From: Cryptomeria japonica
Lineage: Eukaryota > Streptophyta > Pinopsida > Cupressales > Cupressaceae
Length of the DNA stretch: 64,000 bases
Direction of reading: 5' to 3'
NCBI RefSeq assembly: GCF_030272615.1
Contig: NC_081415.1
Span: 375,175,392-375,239,391, forward strand
In this document: piece by piece, positions 55,027 through 64,000 of the stretch
Layout of the letters: each line of letters begins with the position of its first letter
Numbering within the stretch: position 1 is the stretch's first letter
Translations under genes and position numbers: made by a program
The notes under the pieces: model-generated
Seen by the model: the letters and a program-made list of their open reading frames with translations, nothing else
The model's database searches: none
What the model was told of the DNA's origin: nothing

Positions 55027-57961
55027 ATGGAAGGGTCAAGCTCAAAAGGGAAGCGAAAGGTTGCTGAAATATCCAGTGCCACGATAAAAAAATCAAAGAG
55101 TGAACTCAGTGAGGCTCAAAGGAAGTTAAATCAAGACATGATAGATCAGATGGGCTTTGTAGGAGCTAGGTCATGTAGAGCTAAGGTAAATTTTCCCATT
55201 CACGACTAGTTGGAAGACAGATACAAAGAAATTGGAGATGTACTCACAATAGTGTGAGGGCATGAGTTGTTTCTTTTTCATTACCTCCACAGGGATGAGC
55301 CTATGCCAATTTCAAACCCATGGAGTACCAATTTAGGTAAACTCGTGGTACCTAATGTCTTTGTAAATATTGATTTATTGAAGCTCCTGGTAAGACATTA
55401 TGATACAAACAAGTGATGCATTTTGTTTCCCAACGGGATTGCTTTAGTTCACCTTGTAGTAGCCACAATTCAGGAAGTTTTTGCAGTAGATCTGGAGGTG
55501 AATGTGCCCTTATCATTTGTGGATTTGGAAGAGGAATACAAAAAAATGGATACTACATACTAGGGTTGGAACCTCGCTATCCACAAAGCAAAGGAGGGGA
55601 GGCTAATAGAGGAAGATGGTCCTCCTTATGATATGACTATTTTCAAGAAATATTTACAGTATACATATATGGCTTGTGGTCAGGTTGGAGGAGTTGAAGT
55701 TCCTGATGTGGTAAACATAGGACCACTGGTTTCAGTAGCAGATATTCAGAGACATGAGCCTAGAGATTTTGATTTTGCTTCATACCTAGTGGATAGACTT
55801 CATGAAGGCTTCATGAACTTGAAAGATAATCCAAACAATCATTTTAAGCATTATTCACTGTTAATGCATATTATTTTATTTTATGGGATATTTAGACGGT
55901 TATGGTTAGAAGGTTTGAATGTAAGTACAGTTGAGAAGAATGGATAGGATCGACCAATGTAGTTATGGGTTTCTCTCTAGGATTATAGATATGTAAATTC
56001 TCACTACCTCAAATTTGAAGAATTCTTTGTTAAGCCGATTTTCTTGCTCTTTGGTGAGCGTCTGCAGGGATCATTTTTTGAGGATGTAAAGAAGTTTCTT
56101 AGGCCTCATGAGCACAAAAATTTGAAGGTTAATCACAATTGGGGTGATTGGTACTCATGCCAAAACTTCACTTTTGTTCAGTGCTATAGATTTGAAGGTT
56201 ACCCCTATGTGCTACCGAAGCCTGCACCGGACAAGATTGCTTTTTTGGAAATTATAAGGCAATTAAGTGTCTCTAATGCCAAACACTTTGGAGGTGCACA
56301 TAAGCAAGCCTTCCTCCCTGGCACACTTCATTTCTTAGATTTTAAAATTGTATCTACCAGAGCATATGAGGTTATTGATAGGAAGTCGGTGGATGAGTAC
56401 AACCTGTTCCAGCACATTTTTAGAATGCATTATGATCCTGAGGGCTACATCCACACAAGCAGGAAGAGACAAGAGTTGGGAGATTACTTTCATCAGGAGG
56501 ATGAGTTTGAAGACATGTGTAAAAATAAGGAAGTAGAGAAGCTTGCAGAGGTTATGGAGACCTTGGAGAAGAAACTGGAGGAAAGAAGACGGAGACTAGA
56601 AAACATGGAGGGAGACCTAGCTCAAAGTGATTCAGGGGAGAACGAGGTAGTTTCCAAGCTTCGTGCACCTAAGAAAGATAAGGAACCAGAAGCACAAGAT
56701 AAGCTCCTCGTTGTGCTAAATACAGAAATAGATGAAAGGATGATAGAGCACACTTCATTTGTTTCAGATGATCAATTCATCAAGTCTAAACAGTTTAAAT
56801 CCTTCTTATACCACTTCAAATAGAAGAATTTGAGGGAAGTACTGCCAAATATCACACCAGAGAATGAGGAGGAAATGTTGCAAAAGCTCAAAGTTGATAT
56901 TGATGCAGAAATGGAGACAATGACCCCTGAGAGAGGAAGGCAATTGCTAGTAGAGGTAGGTATTATTCTTTTTCTAGGATGGGATTTGAGTGCATCATTC
57001 ATTTTTGACAGTTTATTACATGCAGACAATGAGGACTTCAAGTTGAATATCCAAGGGGTTAACGATATATTCATTGGATCGCGGTATGATCTGGATGAAC
57101 AAGAAATGTTGTTATGGGCATTATACCCCCCGAATAAAAGGCCAAAAATCATAGATGTGGATAAATCTTTTGGTCACATGATGACCCTGAAAGTTGGAGA
57201 GGTAGATCTTATGGTCACTGCTGACATAGGTATTAATATCTCAAAATTTAATAAGGCTCAGATGAAACATGAGATAGCATAGAAAAATAAATATAAGGCT
57301 TTATATGAGGAAACCCTTAAGAGGAGTGGGCATTCGATCCCTCAAATTACTGGTTCAGGAGGCCACTAGAAGAAGAAAATTGAAAAAACTAGCTTATGAG
57401 CACACTAAGTTGAAGAGGTAGATGAAGAGCATCAGGGTTGATACTGCTTGTGTGTTGATGAGTAAAAGATATGATAATATGGAGAAGGAATTGAACAAAT
57501 TCTGGGATTTATATCAGAGGAACATGGACAATATGGTTTCTAATACCAGAATTCGAGATAGACTCAACCTGTTGTTACAAGATGCATCGACTAGGGAAAA
57601 GGTAAAGAAGAAAGTTCAGGGTTTTCTTGTCACACATGATGAATTTATGAAGGAATTGAAATCTGAATTTTACGAGTGCCAGCAAATTGTTCAGCATGGG
57701 GTTCCCAATTCAGTAGATGATGCAGGTGTAATAAAGGATAAGACCGTATGGCTTTCTGAGTGTAAGTCTTTACTTAGTGCAGCCCAAGCCATTGCCAAAA
57801 TGGATATTCTGGATATGAATGACATGGCCGATCAGTTGGAGAGCTTTTACATGATAGAGAACGCAGCCAAGTATGCAATATTCAATGCTACAACCTATAA
57901 AGACATGGGCTATTTGTGGCACATTCAGAAGTGTGGACAGCGGCTGGATCGAAAATCTTAA
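55027..57961 (+). pseudogene. Long coding region of unknown function, about 975 codons
   Basis: From ATG 55027 (MEGSSSKGKRKVAEISSATI, Lys-rich and nuclear-signal-like) one frame reads to about 57360. After a +1 frameshift it continues to TAA at 57959. Ten in-frame stops interrupt it: TAG at 55207, 55561, 55945, 55960, 55978, 56821, 57280 and 57419, and TGA at 55255 and 55414. The middle part is rich in aromatic residues (NHNWGDWYSCQNFTFVQCYR, about 56128; YPYVLPKPAPDK). Glu/Lys/Arg-rich coiled-coil stretches follow near 56530-56620 and in the C-terminal part (DNMEKELNKFWDLYQRNMDN). I see no protease, polymerase, integrase or zinc-knuckle motif and recognise no family. Codon-like composition over 2.9 kb argues that it was once a protein. 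It may be an accessory ORF of the retroelement. Confidence 0.7.
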
Positions 57962-58963
57962 GTCATTGTTTAGTTTTGTATTTATAGTGCAATTGATGTT
58001 TTAGTTAGGTTGTTTAGTTATTGTTTAGTTAGTTGTTTAGGATAATGAAAGGGTGTGTCCTTTCATTCGTATATCTTAGCATGTGTATTTCTAATGAGTC
58101 ATTTTGTATGTAAAGGCATAGAGGATTCAGAAAAAACAAACTGCCTGGAAGGACTGCAAGTTATATGTATTAGGGAAGTCTATAGAACAAATAAGTATCT
58201 TGTTGTGCAAACAGACTATAATGGAGTATTTTCAAGTGCAGCTTATGTATGAAATCATCTCCTAAGGATTAATATATAAAGGTTCATTATTTATTTTCTA
58301 AGTATTGTGCATACTTCTGTGTTGATGAGTTATCTTTGTCCTCTTGATAAATCTATCATATGATTTTCTATGATGTGCCTTCACATGTTGTTACATTAAA
58401 TGTGAGATTGGGTTTTTTATTACTGTTTAACACATACTGAAACCTTCATAGTTGATGATTAATATTGTCTCAAGAGTTGATAATATTTTTTGTCCACAAA
58501 GTATCATAAATACCCTTGGATAGAGGCACTAGTCTGTTATTTATCTTTTAAGATCCTGGTTGGCCATACATTTAAGGTCCTTGATAGAGAAACATTCTTC
58601 CCAAATTCTATATGAACTGATCTTTGCATATTTCTTTTAAGTCTTGAAAGCATTCTAATTCTCAATATACTATCATAATCATTTTCATTTCTTTTCAAAG
58701 GCATTCACTTAAAGCACATAATAAAGCATAATTGCAGAACAACAATTTTCCAATTTTTGTAATTTGCTAAAAAGCTTAAATCCACTTTAAATAATCTCTT
58801 TTGTGCTTGAGAGGAAGAGGTATACCCACCTAGGTTCAGTGGAGCCTTAAGTGCAGAGGGATTTGGTCTTTGACCATCCCTATTCGTTGGCCAAGGCTAG
58901 TTGGATTAGTTGAGGATTTGGCAAACCCTTAAGTTTTCCAATCTGTGGTTTTGGGCACCAACA
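57962..58963. other. Non-coding stretch before the gypsy primer site
   Basis: AT-rich. No coding motif is seen. It ends with GGTTTTGGGCACCAACA, an LTR-like 3' end. Confidence 0.55.
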
Positions 58964-58984
58964 GATTGGCGACTCTGTTGGGGA
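58964..58984 (+). other. Gypsy primer binding site with downstream degenerate copies
   Basis: GATTGGCGACTCTGTTGGGG follows an LTR-like CCAACA. Related phrases follow at about 59028 (CAGACTCTACTGGAGGGAGG), 59093 (GTGGCGACTCTAC) and 59121 (TTGGTGACTCTACTGAGGGA). Tat/Ogre-lineage gypsy elements use a primer site of this kind, usually attributed to tRNA-Arg. Confidence 0.65.
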
Positions 58985-59202
58985 GTTGTTTAGAAGAAGT
59001 TTTTAAGAATCTTTGGTAGTTTGTTTCAGACTCTACTGGAGGGAGGATCCCAGAAAATTAGTTAAGTTGGTAATATTTTCCTCTTAGGAGGTGGCGACTC
59101 TACATTAACAGCTTTTATTCAGTTGGTGACTCTACTGAGGGAGGAAACCCAGAGGGAAATGAGAATTCTTCCGTTTGAGAGTAATAAGAAATCTATTACA
59201 AA

Positions 59203-60266
59203 ATGTCTCAAAATTGGTTGAATAAACTGGATCTTAGAAGATTTTCATGTAATATTGATGATCTATTTTTACATTTTGCACAAATTGTACCAAAATTCTA
59301 TGGTGAGCATAATGAATCAGCAAAGTGGCATTTAAAAGTATTTTATTTATTAAACATGACATTGATGATGAAGGATAGGTAATGATTCTATTTGTCGGAA
59401 CATTGAAGGATAGGGAAAGGGAGGAGTACGATTCATTACCCACACAGTGCCTTTCATCATGGAGAGAATTAGAGCAATGGTTCTTTCATATGTTTCATGA
59501 TGCGGATGAGGAAGAAGATGACATTTGCTACGAGCGGGATGAAAATCATATTTACACTATGGAAGAAGAGTCTTGTGTTTCCCCTTTGGATGCATTTCTC
59601 AATCTAGAAAGGTATGAGGATGAATTTGCAACACAATTTTTCTTGGGAATGTTCAGCATATACACAGAAATAACTTTGGATGTCAGACCTTCATTACCAA
59701 GAAAAATGCATGAGTTAGGGATTTATCATGACCCTTAGGTAAAATATTTGCTCAAAATTTTATATGAAAGCATGTTAGAGGAAGAATCTGATGATAAAGA
59801 AGAAATTATAGATTTAAGTAGGGAAGAATCCATATGTGTAGGTGCAGACATAAATAATAAAGAGGAAACATTCCTTAATCTAGAAGAAATTTCGTATTTG
59901 TTAGATAAACAATATGAAAGATATGTTCAGAAAAATTATCCAGATTTTTTTCAAAATAAACAGACTAATGGATTAGGGCATATTCAGGGTAGATTTGATG
60001 ATTCCCAGGAAAATGATATATCAGAGGAATACATACATAGTGATGATAGAGAATGTGTGCCTGGAAATAATTTTGAAAATCTTTCAAATCTTCATCTCGA
60101 GGGAAGTGAAGAAAAGTTACCAAAGTGTGAATTCTTTTCTAATCCATTTTGTGAAATAGATGCACATACGGTTCATGCACAGGAAGGCATTTCAGCAAAT
60201 GAAGACATTATTCAAGGTGATGATGACTCTCCAGAAAATCTTCATGAAGGTTGTCGTGCTCTGTGA
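59203..60266 (+). pseudogene. Gypsy gag, decayed
   Basis: It starts MSQNWLNKLDLRRF at 59203 and includes PKFYGEHNESAKWHLKVF, then after a frameshift near 59343 MILFVGTLKDREREEYDSLP and SSWRELEQWFFHMF. These correspond to the retrotransposon-gag core, in which ..F.gsLk..A..Wy.sLP..si.sw.eLe..F is typical. In-frame TAG codons lie at 59376 and 59736. The following 172 codons are very acidic, with no recognised motif, and end at TGA 60264, where sequence of the next LTR appears to start. Confidence 0.75.
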
Positions 60267-61637
60267 AGTGTACCTATACCTGCAACCACAATGCACTCAA
60301 TAAATCATTACAAGCATGGTTAGTAAATTGAAACAATGAAAGACAAAACCATAACTAATCGGCTTATTGCTTCCTAGTAAATGTGAGTATGAAAAATGCT
60401 CTCAAATTTGATTATGCATACTCCAGTGACTTGACTACACTTAGATGGAGGATTTGAATGAAGAAAATGCATGATCTACCAAGAATAGCATGATTATGTT
60501 ACTACTTATCAAGTTGTCATTAGTTTTTATATTCAAAGTCATACTATACATTCTAGTCAGTTAGCACTACCGAACCATGCAGTCGGTACACACAGAGAAG
60601 TCGATATGCACAGTCTAGTCAGTTACAGAAGAAAGCAGTCACAGAATGCAGTATACACCGAGCTGGCTACCGAGTATCTTTTTATGACTACCGAGCTGTA
60701 AAGATGACACACCGAGTTGATATTCACTGAGTGAAATGTGTTACCAGATACATTGAACCTGGACATGCATATGAAAATGTGTTACAAGATCGACGCACAT
60801 CTAACCGTTATTACATTGGAAATTGCACCAGAAGATTGTGCATGATTTTGAGACCAATCTAACCTATGAAATATTTTGTTTAGTTATTCATTCGAGGAAT
60901 CTTGTTTGTAAGATCGAAGCAATGAATTGGATCACCCTTTTAAGAGATCTATTTATACAGCATGAGTTAAGTGTATGAATGTATAAAGGAAGACTGTTAT
61001 AGAGACACAAAGGTCACCGAGAAGGTTTTCAGAGAACAGTCGAAGAACAGAGTAAACAGAAGGGTTTACCGAGTTACTATATGGGTTACCGAGGTATGCT
61101 ATAAGCAAGGTAATCTTATTCTGAGCACATAGAATCTGCTATAACATTTCAGATGTAAAGTTGCAGATATTTGTAATGATTTTATTGTAATATTGTGAAG
61201 TTGAAAGAGAAACCTTTAACAGGGTAAAAGACTCTAATCAAGTCTATAAATTGTAAAGCCTCTAACCAGGTGCAGCATTCAGAATAAATGTTGTAAAATC
61301 CTTTAGCAAGGTAGATCTAACAGATCTTGTTACTCCTAACAAGGTAAGCTATCAGAAATAGCTAAATGTAGCTCTAACCGAGCATTCTTTATTATTGCAG
61401 TAGTGAAGTTGTGGGTGCCATCCCCACTGCAGTTTTTCTCTCTAACTCTACGTAACCAAAATATATGTGTTATGGAGTGAATCATGTATGATAGTTATCT
61501 ATTTGCTTTAACTTTATTTTATGTTACTGCACTATTTTGTTTATGCATAATAGTAAATTTGTTATTCAAGAAAAGTTTTGGAGTACCGATCCACCCCTCC
61601 CCTCTCAGTACATTAGCTTTCCATATTGGGCCTAACA
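60267..61637 (+). repeat. 5' LTR of the eastern copia-like element (left border uncertain)
   Basis: Ends CCATATTGGGCCTAACA just before the primer site. It holds repeated ACCGAG and GTTACCGAG words (for example 60659, 60677, 60711, 61068, 61086 and 61378). The partner LTR is outside the window. Confidence 0.55.
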
Positions 61638-61651
61638 ATTGGTATCAGAGC
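61638..61651 (+). other. Primer binding site of eastern copia-like element
   Basis: ATTGGTATCAGAGC directly follows the LTR end; TGGTATCAGAGC is the standard copia site for initiator-methionine tRNA. Confidence 0.9.
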
Positions 61652-61699
61652 TCAAATCTTGGAAAAGGGTTTAACTACCTAAAGAGAAAGATCTTATCA

Positions 61700-63052
61700 A
61701 TGGAAGGCTATAAACAATCTCGGAGGATTGTATATCTACAAGAAGAGTTGGATCATGCAAATCAAGTGATTGCAGACGTGCAAAGGCAAATGCAAAAATC
61801 TCTGAAAGTAAGAAGAAGATTATATGATGACTTGTAGGATTCTCAAGAGTTAGTGGAACAAATTTAGACATCATCTGAGAATAGTATATCTGAAGAGACT
61901 GAAGAAATGATTGGAGTATTGAAAGAAAAGAACAAAGCATTGGATGATCAACTAAAAGCAATGAAAAGAGAACATGAACATTTCAGTACACAGATGACTG
62001 AAAATCTAGATGCATTGAGGACAGCTGAGGATAAAGAAAGAGATCTACAGAGAGAGAAACAACAACTTGAAGTCTTAGTATCTGATAAAAATGAGGAAAT
62101 CATAAGATTGACTGGGATTCAACAAAATATGACAGATCAACTAGGTTATGCACATCATGAAGCAATTCTAAAGAATGATGAAAATCAAGCATTGAAACTT
62201 GAAGTATCAAGGTTGACTGATGAACTTGAAACAGAGAAGAAATCCAAAGAAACATTGAAGAAGAGTTATGAAGCATCAAAGATGTTGGATGAGCAACTGA
62301 ATACAAGAAGACCCAACAAAGATGCAGGACTCGGTTATAAGGGAAAAGAATCTACCGAGAAAGGAATTCATACTACCGAGAGAGGAGAATCATCAAAGCA
62401 AGCTAGAAACAGGAATAACATCAAAATGAAGAAGCTTATTTGCTACTACTGTGGAAATCAAGGTCATACTACCAACATATGCCAAATCAGAAAAGGTAAG
62501 CAACTGAATATCACTAAGTCCAATGATTATTGTTACAATTGCAATAAATATGGTCATACATCTAATCAATGTAGGACAAAGTCTGTTAACAACTATCAGA
62601 AGGCAAAATTCAAAGGGTTTTGTAGAAACTGCAATAGATATGGACATAGTACCGAGAAGTGTAGGCTTAAGCAAAAGAACCACATGTGTTCTGCACACCG
62701 AGCAAATGCTAGAGGTTACCTAACTCACCTAGATCCTTACCAACAATATGCAACAGTACCATGGGATTACAATACAAAGATATGGTGCGAATGTTGTGGA
62801 AGCTATGGGGATATAAGTGCTAACTGTTTTATAAGGTTTGTAATGAACAACTGAAGATCATGGAGAAAACCTAGTATGACATATTTTCATTGTCACAAAG
62901 TTGGACATTTAGCTGGAGATTGCAGAGATCAACCTAGAAGAGACACTGAAGAAGTAAAAGAAAAATTCAAGATGATCTGGAAAAAGAAGGAAATCATGTC
63001 AGATGAAGAAAGCACCTTACCTACTGAGTTAGGTGCACCTATTCCAAATTAA
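61700..63052 (+). pseudogene. Copia-like gag: long coiled coil and five tandem zinc knuckles
   Basis: The frame from ATG 61700 (MEGYKQSRRIVYLQEELDHA) runs to TAA at 63050. It is interrupted by TAG at 61835 and 61865 and TGA at 62852. Residues up to about 200 form a Glu/Lys/Gln/Leu-rich coiled coil. Then come five Cys/His motifs: CYYCGNQGHTTNIC, CYNCNKYGHTSNQC, CRNCNRYGHSTEKC, CECCGSYGDISANC (His replaced by Asp) and YFHCHKVGHLAGDC (first Cys replaced by Tyr). Zinc knuckles in gag bind element RNA; one or two are usual. The standard N-terminal UBN2-type gag domain is absent. Confidence 0.8.
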
Positions 63053-63596
63053 TCAGCAAAGGTATGAAGGGACTGCATTCTCTAAATGTTAAAATCATAA
63101 TAGTTCCTATTATATTATGTACTAAATTCAAAATCTACATAGTTAAGGTGCATTAGTAGATTTGAAATTCTATCAAAAGTACTTTACAGGAAACCTGTTA
63201 AGTCGGTGTATACAGGAAGCCTGTCAAGTCAGTAAATGAAGGAAATTTGGTTACTCGGTTAAAACAAAAAAAGAGCAAATCGGTTAAAGGTAAACCAAGT
63301 GCATTTAATGTTTTGACCTAACCCACACGGAGCCCGATAAGGCATTTTGTGTACTTAAAGGTATTTTCACGGTCATTTTCATTCACCAAGTTTTCAAGAG
63401 AGTAGAGCAGAGCGAATCAAGGTAATCAAACCTCATTCAAAGTGAATCCAAGGTATTTACATCAAATCTCATCACACTATTAAGCTGGTTTTCCGATCTT
63501 GTCAAATTTCTATTATCTACCGAGTGTGAAGCGTTTGCCATTTGTAAACCGTCAAACCCTAAGGATAGTTTGCTAAGTTTTATCTGGAATTTACAA
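63053..63596. other. Spacer between gag and next ORF
   Basis: Contains repeated CTGT(T/C)AAGTC(G/A)GT phrases (63187 and 63221) and GGTTA-rich words. No coding motif and no clear promoter is recognised. Confidence 0.5.
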
Positions 63597-64000
63597 ATGG
63601 CACCCAAGATCCAAGATCCCGTAGTTGTCAAGAATGTGGAGAAGCCCTCACTAAAATACACTTTGACTCCTAAAGTCGCCTCTGAACTGGATGACAAAAC
63701 TACCTTTTCACTCATCCCGGATCGAGTCTTGTTAGTCGAAGATGTTAGATTCTTCACCAAATGTCGTGTTGAAGAACTCGGTCATGTTGAAATGAGTGAC
63801 ACATATGATGAGCTATGCACCGATGGCAAAATGTATAGCAAGTATGAGCATATCAAAATCAAGGGATTAGCTGAAGCCCTAGCCTATCCTCGTGTGTTCA
63901 AACCCTAGTGGGTTAAGTTTGTTTTAAGCAGAGTTCATGATGATTTTATGTGGCTAGAAGAGAAACCATTCAAAATCACCAAGGAAATCATTCATGTGAT
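63597..64000 (+). pseudogene. Unidentified ORF with in-frame TAG, cut by window edge
   Basis: ATG at 63597 (MAPKIQDPVVVKNVEKPSLK) opens a frame that meets TAG at 63906. It continues in the same frame (WVKFVLSRVHDDFMWLEEKP, then FKITKEIIHV) to the window end. The continued coding character means the TAG is probably a mutated codon. I recognise no family with confidence. It does not look like protease, integrase or reverse transcriptase, which would be expected next in a standard copia element. Confidence 0.6.

Larger units (their letters stand above)
51669..58963 (+). repeat. Presumed 5' LTR, about 7.3 kb, containing a long coding region
   Basis: It is bounded by the satellite junction and by CCAACA plus primer site. 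If this is one LTR, it is extremely long. The part 52200-54950 is made of diverged repeats rich in ATCGGGA, CCGATA and TCGGAAG words. For example, a CCCGATGACTGAAGGGAACTGAAGG phrase near 54039 has a diverged partner near 54521. A second nested element inside a shorter LTR could equally explain the length. Confidence 0.4.
51669..64000 (+). mobile_element. Ty3/gypsy element, Tat/Ogre-like, partial (runs off window)
   Basis: A primer site of the TTGGCGACTCTG..GGGGA type (58964-58984) directly after CCAACA, followed by a gypsy-style gag, indicates a gypsy element of the Tat/Ogre branch on the + strand. The nearest upstream structural border is the satellite junction at 51669, where the element would begin TATTGG, a one-base decay of the expected TGTTGG partner of CCAACA. 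The 3' half and 3' LTR are outside the window, so the borders rest on one side only. A copia-like element interrupts it from about 60267. Confidence 0.6.
60267..64000 (+). mobile_element. Copia-like LTR retrotransposon, 5' part only
   Basis: An LTR end (GGGCCTAACA at 61628-61637), a tRNA-iMet primer site and a zinc-knuckle gag on the + strand show the 5' part of another element, apparently inserted in the gypsy element. The left border is uncertain because no TGTTAGG-like start is visible; I placed it at the end of the gypsy gag. pol is not reached before the window ends. Confidence 0.6.

Overview
The window looks like repeat-dominated nuclear DNA of a large-genome seed plant. This is inferred from plant-type Ty1/copia and Ty3/gypsy retroelements, a plant CACTA (En/Spm) transposon with a tnp2-type transposase, plant-like introns and a long satellite array. 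A gymnosperm is possible, but I cannot prove it from sequence alone. I see no intact host gene, no rRNA or tRNA gene and no CRISPR. Nearly every coding region belongs to a decayed mobile element.

Layout. (1) The base layer is a tandem satellite with a 147-bp unit, now in three blocks of the same orientation: 1-3215, about 39808-45468 and 49969-51668, roughly 72 units in all. (2) Block 1 and block 2 are separated by a three-level nest. A TNT1-like copia element on the + strand (3216-39807) was hit in its pol gene by a second copia on the - strand (5420-36113). That element was hit in its reverse transcriptase gene by a 21.7-kb CACTA transposon (8370-30079). The CACTA carries matching 15-bp ends, a 3-bp target duplication (GAT), subterminal repeats, a tnp2 transposase pseudogene, a SET-domain (histone-methyltransferase-like) coding region and a TNPA-like region. 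(3) Block 2 and block 3 are separated by an exactly 4500-bp unit, TGTAATGCCC...GGGCATTACA, with a TTGAG target duplication. It is best read as a solo LTR. (4) From 51669 to the window end lies a Tat/Ogre-like gypsy element with an apparently very long (about 7.3 kb) 5' LTR. That LTR contains a coding region of nearly 1000 codons of unknown function. The gypsy gag is followed by a further copia-like element (LTR end at 61637, gag with five zinc knuckles, then an unidentified ORF cut by the window edge).

Relative ages follow from the nesting: satellite, then outer copia, then inner copia, then CACTA. Most coding regions carry in-frame stops and frameshifts. East of 51.7 kb every interrupting stop I checked is TAG or TGA and none is TAA, the pattern expected from deamination of methylated CAG and CGA codons.

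The most interesting points are the SET-domain cargo in the CACTA element, the coding region that seems to lie inside an LTR, the nucleosome-sized satellite that is open in both strands with a 49-residue period, and two independent insertions at the same base of the satellite unit.
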